Assembly: GCF_002237595.1 (NCBI RefSeq)
Contig: NZ_CP022529.1
Location: forward strand, 3,968,001 to 4,032,000
Length of the DNA stretch: 64,000 nt
Reading direction: 5' to 3'
From: Labrenzia sp. VG12
GTDB lineage: Bacteria > Pseudomonadota > Alphaproteobacteria > Rhizobiales > Stappiaceae
The notes under the pieces are model-generated. The model had not been told where the DNA came from and searched no databases. It saw only the letters and a program-made list of their open reading frames with translations. The position numbers were made by a program, and so were the translations under genes. Shown one piece after another: positions 54,759 to 61,793 of the stretch (position 1 is its first letter; every line of letters begins with the position of its first letter).

Positions 54759-56287
54759 CAAAGAGACTCCAAAAACCGAAGAAGAGACTGGCGATCCGCA
54801 GGCGAGAGCGCCACGACTGCATCGCGCGCCTGTTGGGCTTCGCCTCCGTGCCACAACACCGCTTCAAGCAGGTTGCGCGCCCGGCCGTCATGCAGGAAGC
54901 GGGTGTGATTGTTGACCGTCTCCGTCAAGCCAATACCCCAAAGCGGTGGCGTCCGCCACTCCCGGCCCGACGCGTCGCCAACCGGGCGACCATCCTCGAG
55001 CCCTTCGCCCATATCGTGCAGCAGGAAATCCGAGTAGGGCCAGATCAGCTGAAACCGGTGTGCCGGATTGTTTGCATCACGGCTGGTGACGAATTTCGGC
55101 TGGTGGCAGGACGTGCAGCCGGCTTCGTAAAACGCCTGTTTGCCCCTGAGAACCTCCGGGTCCTCCACGTCACGCCGGGCCGGAACCGCAAGGTTCTCGG
55201 AATAAAAGGTCACCAGTTCCATGACCGGATCCGGGGCTTCGGTGGGCCCGAGCTTGGCCTGTTCGCCATGGGGCAATTCCCGGCAGGCGGTCTGCGCTTC
55301 GGTGCAATCGCCATAATTGTCGGGCTTGTCCGGCGTTGAAATGCCGATGTCGCCGGAAAAGGCGCCGGCGGTCTGCGCCCGGATGGTCGGATTGCTGGCT
55401 TTCCAGCCGAAACGCCCGATCGTCAGATCATCCGTCTGAGGATCGCGCACCCGGCTGACCTTGCCGGAGATGCCGTCGCCATCCAGATCCTCCGGATCGG
55501 CCAATGCCTCAATGTCTCCCGGATGGATTGCCTGGATGAGGCCGAGGCCACTCATGGGCGGCGCCACCCGGGGCGACACCAGCGTCTCTGGATGCATGTC
55601 ACCAAACCCGAGATCCCGGATATTGTAGACCGGGCGCTGCAGGATCGCCGTCTCCCCACCATTCAACGGCACCACGATCTCTTCCGTTTCGATATCGAAC
55701 CGCCCTTCACCCGCAAGACCCGGGACGGCAAACGCCTGGAACTGGCCGCCATAGGTGGGTTCGGGCACGGACAGGATGTCTTTTTGCGTGAGCGCCTGGC
55801 GCTGGTCTTCCGTTTGCGGCGGAATGGACAGGCGCAGGAACAGCGACACGGCCTCGTCGCCCTCGCGCGGTGGCCGGCCACGACCATCCTTCAAATGGCA
55901 ACCCTGGCAGGAGCGGGCATTGTAGAGCGGACCGAGCCCGTCTGACGCCTGGGTGGAAGAGGGCGAAGATGCCCAGAGTTTCTTGAAAAGGCCATTGCCG
56001 ACCTTGAACAGATGCTGTTCCTCGAAGGTCAGATTTGCATTGGCATGGGAAAGCGCATCGCGGTTGGGTCTGCTTTGCGACGTGCCGGCACCGCCCTGCA
56101 TCAACTCGAAGGGTTCCGCCCTTTGAAAATCCGTGGGGAAGGACAGCACTTTGGAGACTTTTGCCCGGTCCTGGGCCGACAGGTCGTTCCGGTGCGGGAG
56201 CGGGTCTGCGGAAAACGCCGGCTCTGCGGCCAGCCACATACACAAAAAGGCGCCCAACACAGCGCCGGAACCGGGAACCGGTTTCAT
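54758..56287 (-). CDS. Di-haem cytochrome c peroxidase-like protein (DUF1111)
   Basis: 509 residues from the ATG at 56287 (AGGA 8 nt upstream; an ATG 9 bp earlier is too close to it). Signal peptide about 1-27. Two c-haem motifs, CQGCH at 127-131 and CTSCH at 391-395. This is the di-haem 'thiol oxidoreductase' group that accompanies imelysins and is thought to act in periplasmic ferrous iron oxidation or uptake. It sits between two imelysin genes. Confidence 0.9.
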   Translation of the reverse strand: MKPVPGSGAVLGAFLCMWLAAEPAFSADPLPHRNDLSAQDRAKVSKVLSFPTDFQRAEPFELMQGGAGTSQSRPNRDALSHANANLTFEEQHLFKVGNGLFKKLWASSPSSTQASDGLGPLYNARSCQGCHLKDGRGRPPREGDEAVSLFLRLSIPPQTEDQRQALTQKDILSVPEPTYGGQFQAFAVPGLAGEGRFDIETEEIVVPLNGGETAILQRPVYNIRDLGFGDMHPETLVSPRVAPPMSGLGLIQAIHPGDIEALADPEDLDGDGISGKVSRVRDPQTDDLTIGRFGWKASNPTIRAQTAGAFSGDIGISTPDKPDNYGDCTEAQTACRELPHGEQAKLGPTEAPDPVMELVTFYSENLAVPARRDVEDPEVLRGKQAFYEAGCTSCHQPKFVTSRDANNPAHRFQLIWPYSDFLLHDMGEGLEDGRPVGDASGREWRTPPLWGIGLTETVNNHTRFLHDGRARNLLEAVLWHGGEAQQARDAVVALSPADRQSLLRFLESL

Positions 56288-56371
56288 GGATCGCATCCTG
56301 ATTTTGCCGCGAGCCCCAATTCGCGGAAGACCCCGGTGGGCGGTCCTCGCCACCCACCGGGACATGTTTGC

Positions 56372-57634
56372 TTATTCGAAGACGGCGCCCGGATTGTCGA
56401 GGCTGTCGGACCCCTCAAAGGCGATCTCGTCCAGCTCGAGCACCTTCACGACACGCTCGATCGACGCGGTCTGGTCAACAAGGGCATCGACCGCGGCCTG
56501 CACGACGGCATTGCCTTCTGCATTGCCTTCACCGAGCATCTGGTCATAGGCCTCACCGCCTTCGGCGCGCGCCTTCATGACGTCGAAAGCCGCCAGGGTA
56601 GCGTCGAGCTTGGCCTTCATTTCTTCGGCCAGTGCCGGGTCCTTTTCGGCAACCATGTCGGCGAGCGATGCGCCGGCAACATCATTGCCGAGCGGGCTCT
56701 TGTATTCGCCGAAATAGACATTCCGGATGCCCACGACGTCATTGTAGTGAGACATGTGCGTGTTGTCGGAGAAGCAGTCATGCTCTTCTTCCGGATCATG
56801 CAGCATCAGGCCGAGCTTCATGCGCTCGCCCGCCAGCTCGCCATAGGACAGTGACCCCATGCCGGTCAGGATCGTGGCGAGGCCGCCGGCATCGCCCTTG
56901 CCGCCGAGTTCTTCGCGTGCCGCGCCACCCGGTGCCCAGGCAGCGGCCATTTCCTGCAGGTCGGAGATCAGAAGATCGGTTGCCGCCTGCAGATACTGGA
57001 TGCGGCGTTCGCAATTGCCGCCGGTGCAGTTGGCGGTGTCGAAGTCGGTCGCCGGACGGCTGCCTGCACCGGCATCGGTGCCGTTCAGGTCCTGGCCCCA
57101 GAGCAGGAATTCAATGGCGTGATAGCCGGTCGCCACGTTGGCTTCCACTTCGCCGGCTTCCTGCAGCGTGTCGGCCAGCAGTTCTGCGGTGATTTCGGTG
57201 GCGTCGATGGTTTCGCCGCCGACCTTCAGCGTCGGATTGGCGATGACGTTGGCGGCATAAAAGTCGTTTTCTTCCGACTCGTCGCCGTAGGAGGCATCGA
57301 CATAGTCGATCAGGCCTTCATCGAGCGGCCAGGCATTCACCTTGCCTTCCCAGTCGTCGACGATGGCGTTGCCGAACCGGTAGGCTTCGGTCTGCTGATA
57401 CGGGTTGCGCGCCTCGATCCAGGCTGCCCGGGCCGCTTCCAGGTTGGCTTCCGTCGGCTCGGCAACCAGCTTGTCGACGGCTGCCTTCAGGCTCTTGGCA
57501 GTTGCCAGGGAGTCCGCGAACTTGGCCTGGGCGATGTCACTATAGGTCGACAGGACATCGGACGGGGTCGCGGCCATCGCCGGTGAAACAAAAAGGGCTG
57601 TCGCGGCCAGGAGGCCAAATTTGAGAGATTTCAC
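56372..57634 (-). CDS. Imelysin-family iron-regulated protein (IrpA-like)
   Basis: 420 residues. I use a GTG start at 57634, with AGGA 8 nt upstream; the frame's first ATG lies in the leader. Signal peptide about 1-22 (FGLLAATALFVSPAMA). The imelysin GxHxxE motif is intact (G170, H172, E175 in GYHAIEF), and the repeat has YRFGNA and WPLDEGLIDYVD, as in IrpA proteins. Periplasmic iron-binding component; first gene of a four-gene operon. Confidence 0.9.
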   Translation of the reverse strand: MKSLKFGLLAATALFVSPAMAATPSDVLSTYSDIAQAKFADSLATAKSLKAAVDKLVAEPTEANLEAARAAWIEARNPYQQTEAYRFGNAIVDDWEGKVNAWPLDEGLIDYVDASYGDESEENDFYAANVIANPTLKVGGETIDATEITAELLADTLQEAGEVEANVATGYHAIEFLLWGQDLNGTDAGAGSRPATDFDTANCTGGNCERRIQYLQAATDLLISDLQEMAAAWAPGGAAREELGGKGDAGGLATILTGMGSLSYGELAGERMKLGLMLHDPEEEHDCFSDNTHMSHYNDVVGIRNVYFGEYKSPLGNDVAGASLADMVAEKDPALAEEMKAKLDATLAAFDVMKARAEGGEAYDQMLGEGNAEGNAVVQAAVDALVDQTASIERVVKVLELDEIAFEGSDSLDNPGAVFE

Positions 57635-57937
57635 GAGTCCGTTCCTAACCTGGGAAAGCCCGCCATTGATCGGCAACGGCTGGCGTTTTCTGAAATACGG
57701 GAAGTGCGGTTGCACTGGGAATGGATCGGTGTAACCATTTCATGAGGGTAAAAGTCAAGATATAAATGTCAAAAAAATCAATAGTTTAGAACGATTCCAA
57801 AAAGTTGACTCGAAAATACCGATTTTACACACCATCTCAGGGTCTTAAAGTCGACATCAACTCTTTGATGCTAAAGAAGGAATGGTATAGCAATAAGAAA
57901 TGGCCTTCAGGGGGGCCGACAAACGGGAACGGAAGAC
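57635..57937. other. 303-bp divergent promoter region
   Basis: AT-rich region between the imelysin operon and the TerB gene. It contains the ICE/Irr-like box and probable divergent promoters, but no gene. Confidence 0.6.
57785..57801. promoter_or_regulatory. ICE/Irr-like iron-control box
   Basis: TTTAGAA-CGA-TTCCAAA matches the alphaproteobacterial iron control element TTTAGAA-n3-TTCTAAA at all but one arm position. It lies about 150 bp upstream of the imelysin start and about 137 bp upstream of the TerB start. Confidence 0.6.
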
Positions 57938-58408
57938 ATGCTCAATGCGCTGAAAAGCTTTGTTCGGGAACTGACCTTCGGTGACAGCGGAGAAAAGACC
58001 TTCGCCGAGGACGACAAGCGCCTGGCCGCAGCCGCACTACTGTTTCACCTGATCGATATCGACGGCGTCATCGAAGAGTCGGAAAGCTCCAAGTTGCGGG
58101 AGATCCTGCAGAAGCACTATGAGCTCAGCGACAAGGAAACCACGGAACTGATCGCGGCCGCCAAGCAGCGCGACGAGGAAGCCGTGGACCTTTATGGCTT
58201 CACCTCGGTGCTCAAGCGCACAACGGAAGAAGAAGAGCGGCTCGCAATCGTCGAGATGATGTGGGAAATCGTCTATGCCGACGGCCATGTGCACGAATTC
58301 GAGGACAACACCATCTGGCGTGTGGCCGAACTGCTCGGCGTCTCGACACGCGACCGGATGACACTGCGCCACAAGGTGGCCCAGACGGCGCCCGAAGACG
58401 AGGCCTGA
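57938..58408 (+). CDS. TerB-family protein
   Basis: 156 residues, fully helical, with the TerB core LAAAALLFHLIDIDGVIEESE and MMWEIVYADGHVHEFE, whose acidic residues bind metal in tellurite-resistance TerB. No ter cluster is present; single TerB genes like this are common and of unknown role. Divergent from the iron operon, so the shared upstream box may affect it too. Confidence 0.85.
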   Translation: MLNALKSFVRELTFGDSGEKTFAEDDKRLAAAALLFHLIDIDGVIEESESSKLREILQKHYELSDKETTELIAAAKQRDEEAVDLYGFTSVLKRTTEEEERLAIVEMMWEIVYADGHVHEFEDNTIWRVAELLGVSTRDRMTLRHKVAQTAPEDEA

Positions 58409-58500
58409 TGCGCGAGATCAAGGCATGAGCGCCGCGCGAATGTGCAAATTGCCCCTCGACAGGACTCGATTTCTGCGCGCCGGTCCCCCATACTAAGCAC

Positions 58501-59256
58501 ATGCTTTTTCAGCCCGATCCAGTCAAAAATCGTCCCAAAATCCTGGTCATTCTCCATCAGGAGCATTCCTCTCCCGGCCGGGTCGGCCAGGAACTTGTCA
58601 AGCGTGGCTTCGCCCTCGACATTCGCAAGCCCCGTTTCGGGGACAGTCTGCCCGAGACCATGGCGCGGCATGCTGGCGCCGTTATTTTCGGCGGCCCGAT
58701 GAGCGCCAATGACCCGGACGCGTTTGTTCAGAAGGAAATCGACTGGATCAACGTGCCGCTAAGGGAACAAAAGCCCTTTCTGGGCATCTGCCTCGGCGCC
58801 CAGATGATGGTCAAGACACTCGGCGGCACCGTCAGCGGCCACGGCGATGGCCTGGTCGAGATCGGCTATTATCCGCTGCGCCCGACTGAGACCGGAGACG
58901 CCCTGATGGACTGGCCGAACAAGGTCTATCAGTGGCACCGCGAAGGCTTTGATCTGCCCAAGGGGTCAGAACTTCTGGCGACCAGCCCGACTTATCCGAA
59001 CCAGGCCATCCGGCATGGCCCGGCGGCCTACGGCATCCAGTTTCACCCGGAACTCACGCACCAGATGATGGTCAAGTGGACCACCAAGGGTGCTCCGCGC
59101 ATGGAACTGCCAGGCGCCCAGCAGCGCCGGGACCATTTCGCAGGACGGTTTGTCTATGACCCGGCCGTCAGGAAATGGCTCGACCGCTTTCTGGATCTGT
59201 GGATCGGCACCGCAGCCGCACCCGTCGAGCACAGCCTTCTCAAGGCGGCGGAATAG
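58501..59256 (+). CDS. Class I glutamine amidotransferase-like protein
   Basis: 251 residues: nucleophile C97 in GICLGAQ, with H182 and E184 in FHPE, the full catalytic triad. Stand-alone GATase1 proteins of this size (GMP synthase amidotransferase-like) are often gamma-glutamyl hydrolases or of unknown function. It has no partner synthase nearby. The start ATG lacks a clear Shine-Dalgarno. Confidence 0.88.
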   Translation: MLFQPDPVKNRPKILVILHQEHSSPGRVGQELVKRGFALDIRKPRFGDSLPETMARHAGAVIFGGPMSANDPDAFVQKEIDWINVPLREQKPFLGICLGAQMMVKTLGGTVSGHGDGLVEIGYYPLRPTETGDALMDWPNKVYQWHREGFDLPKGSELLATSPTYPNQAIRHGPAAYGIQFHPELTHQMMVKWTTKGAPRMELPGAQQRRDHFAGRFVYDPAVRKWLDRFLDLWIGTAAAPVEHSLLKAAE

Positions 59257-59289
59257 GCTTTCAGACACTCCGCCGCGCCTTGGATCTGT

Positions 59290-60855
59290 TCAGCCCGCCG
59301 GTTCGATCTCGCCCGGACGCCAGGTCTTTTCGAACCAGGCCTCTTCGGGGCCATAAAGGCGCAGGATCGCAAACCAACCCTTGCCGGCCACCGTCTGCAC
59401 CCAGTTGTCTTCCTTGCCGGCCGGCGCTTCCGGACCGAAATGCAGCGTCACCGATCCATCCTCGTTTTCGACAAGCTTGTCTCGCTTGTTGTTCTTGCTC
59501 GGGAACGGCTGGCTGGTCTGCAGTTCCGATCGTGTCTGAGGATCGTAGACGACCACCGACCAGAAGTCCTTGGCCGGCGCATTGGCCGGAATGGTCAGGG
59601 AATAGCTTTTTGACCCATCGAGGAATGCGCCCGAACTGTCGGTGACGGTCAGCGCATATTGAGAGCCCTTTCCGGGGATCTTGAGCACCATCGCGGGCGT
59701 GTTGACCGTCGCCATATAGAAGAACATGGTCCGGGCATCGAGATAGCGACCGCCCTTGCCCTCGTCACGCAACCACTCCCAGCTGCCACCGATAAAGGCC
59801 GTGAACCAGCCGCTGTTTTCGTAAAGATAGGCAGCCTTGTCACGCGGCTTGAGCCAGATCGTCCGCGCCGTCGCATTGCCGATGGCAACTGCTTCGGTCA
59901 GGAGCTGCGTCATGCGTTCGTCAGGGGCAAAGTCCTTGCCCTTCTGGATGCCGATCGCTGCCGCAAGACCGCGCAACTCCGGATCAAAGGTCGATATCGG
60001 TTCCTTCTGCAGCACCGTGTTCAGCTCGTTGTAGAATTCGAACGTGTTGGCATGGATCGTATTGAAGACCTTCTTGGAGGCGTTGACGAATTCCATCTGC
60101 GGCGGTGACGCCTTGTCCTTCAGCGGATAGATCTTCAAACCGTCCCTGTAGGCAGCAACGGCCGTATCGGTCTTGCCGTCCACCAGAAAGCCGCGCGCGA
60201 TGAACCAGTTGATGTAGCTGGTTGATTTCGAAACAAAATAGGTTTCGCCCTCCACCTCGGCCTCGTATCCGCCCACCGGCGGGTCGAGGTCGCCGTCATA
60301 ATCGGGCGGCAGGATCAGATATTTGCCACCTTCGCCCTTGTCCGGTCCCGGAACACCCATGTCGGTGACAAACCGGAAATAGGCGTCGTTCACAGTGGTC
60401 GGGCCCTGGCCCTTTGGCACTTCGATCACGGTGGGGCCATCCCGTCCGAGGTCGAGAATGGAGGAGGCGTAGACCGTATCCGTGTTGCCGGTCAGAAAGA
60501 GCGGATTGGAATCCATCAGCTCCTCGAACACGGCAACCTTGTGCGCCTGGTTGACACCGATCTTGTCCATGCCCCGGCGAATGCCCTCGATGGAGGTCGC
60601 CGGGATGAAATTCAGGAACACTTCGACGCCGCGCATGAAATCGAGCGTGTCATACATCAGCGCGCTGGTTTCCGGTGTCGGCCGCCCGTCAACGAACTTC
60701 AGCGTACCGAACCGCGTCTCAACCTCGTCCGGGGTCAGAATGTCCTGCGGAATGGGCGTGTTGTAGCCGGGCAGCTCGACCAGCTTGTCGGAGGCCTGGG
60801 CAATACCTCCCTGGAAAAGGAGACAGGCTGCAAGCGATAGTCCAAACCGTTTCAT
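59290..60855 (-). CDS. DUF1254/DUF1214 exported protein
   Basis: 521 residues from the ATG at 60855 with GGGAGG upstream. Signal peptide about 1-22. DUF1254 (about 50-180) is followed by DUF1214 (about 380-500; SYSLTIPANAPAKDFWSVVVYDPQTRS is typical). Family members are secreted or periplasmic and of unknown biochemical function. Co-directional with the cytochrome P460 gene 149 bp upstream; possibly in one operon. Confidence 0.9.
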   Translation of the reverse strand: MKRFGLSLAACLLFQGGIAQASDKLVELPGYNTPIPQDILTPDEVETRFGTLKFVDGRPTPETSALMYDTLDFMRGVEVFLNFIPATSIEGIRRGMDKIGVNQAHKVAVFEELMDSNPLFLTGNTDTVYASSILDLGRDGPTVIEVPKGQGPTTVNDAYFRFVTDMGVPGPDKGEGGKYLILPPDYDGDLDPPVGGYEAEVEGETYFVSKSTSYINWFIARGFLVDGKTDTAVAAYRDGLKIYPLKDKASPPQMEFVNASKKVFNTIHANTFEFYNELNTVLQKEPISTFDPELRGLAAAIGIQKGKDFAPDERMTQLLTEAVAIGNATARTIWLKPRDKAAYLYENSGWFTAFIGGSWEWLRDEGKGGRYLDARTMFFYMATVNTPAMVLKIPGKGSQYALTVTDSSGAFLDGSKSYSLTIPANAPAKDFWSVVVYDPQTRSELQTSQPFPSKNNKRDKLVENEDGSVTLHFGPEAPAGKEDNWVQTVAGKGWFAILRLYGPEEAWFEKTWRPGEIEPAG

Positions 60856-61004
60856 GAAATCCTCCCGGTATGCCGGCGCACAATCCAGCGCCCTCCGACA
60901 GGAGTATCTGGTCGTCTCTCCCGGGAGATCAACCGATGGGTCCAACATACCTCGGATTTGGTGAACGCGATCCGGCGAACAGTCTGCCCTTTATCAGGTC
61001 AGGA

Positions 61005-61601
61005 TTACCTGATCCGGGCCTCTTCGGCCGGATAGCCGAGACCACCCTGTTCGCCGAAATTTCCCTGGTGGCATTCGCTGCAGGCGGTGATGACATCGAC
61101 GGCCTGGGGCACGCCGCCGGGCGAGACCATCATGTAGAACCAGTCATCGGTTTCCGGTGATGTTCCGGCCGCCACTTTTTCCATCAGGAAAAGCGGCCCC
61201 GTCGCGACCTTGCCGTCATCATCGACAGCAAAGGATTCCTTGGCGATCCTTGTTCCGGCCGGGATCTGAACGTTTTCGGGCTTGTATTTCAGGTATTCCT
61301 CCGCACCGACGGAATTCACATAGGTGACCAGGAACCGGCCACCATGAAACCCAGGCGCTGCCGGAAAGGCGCTGGCGGCTGTCCATCCGGGATAATCCCT
61401 GACGAAGTCCTCCGGGATCCAGCGCTTGGCCCCTTTCTGATAACCGGACTGCAAATCGGCCTTCAGACAATCATAGACGGATTGCGCCTGGTCACCGGTC
61501 AACTCGTAGCCGGGCACTTTGACGTCACAGGCAGCATGAGCGGGGAGCGGAAGAAGCAAGACGGCTAGGGCGCCGCCCAGACACGCAAGATTCAATTTCA
61601 T
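61005..61601 (-). CDS. Cytochrome P460 family protein
   Basis: 198 residues from the ATG at 61601 (GAGGAG upstream). Signal peptide about 1-23. P460-domain strands GGRFLVTYVNSVGAEEYLKYK and AGTRIAKESFAV, and a C-terminal c-haem motif CSECH (C174, C177, H178). P460 proteins oxidise hydroxylamine or detoxify nitric oxide via a lysine-crosslinked haem; the physiological substrate here is unknown. Upstream of DUF1254. Confidence 0.86.
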   Translation of the reverse strand: MKLNLACLGGALAVLLLPLPAHAACDVKVPGYELTGDQAQSVYDCLKADLQSGYQKGAKRWIPEDFVRDYPGWTAASAFPAAPGFHGGRFLVTYVNSVGAEEYLKYKPENVQIPAGTRIAKESFAVDDDGKVATGPLFLMEKVAAGTSPETDDWFYMMVSPGGVPQAVDVITACSECHQGNFGEQGGLGYPAEEARIR

Positions 61602-61751
61602 GGGTTTTCTCCTCAAAGCTGACGTCTCTTGCAAGACCTGGCTTCTGCAGCTTCCCGCCACAGGGAGAACCGGTTCAAATCACATGCCCGGTGTCGGAAT
61701 ATGAGCTCTCGTGAACCGCATGAATTTGGTGTTAAAACTCATACAGGTAGC

Positions 61752-61781
61752 GAGCGGGTCGCAGAAACGTGCGGCCCGCTC
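61752..61781 (-). terminator. Hairpin after pyruvate carboxylase
   Basis: GAGCGGG/CCCGCTC plus CGC/GCG arms with one mismatch, 13 nt after the stop; no T-tract, so termination efficiency is uncertain. Confidence 0.4.
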
Positions 61782-61793
61782 ACCTTTGCTCGA

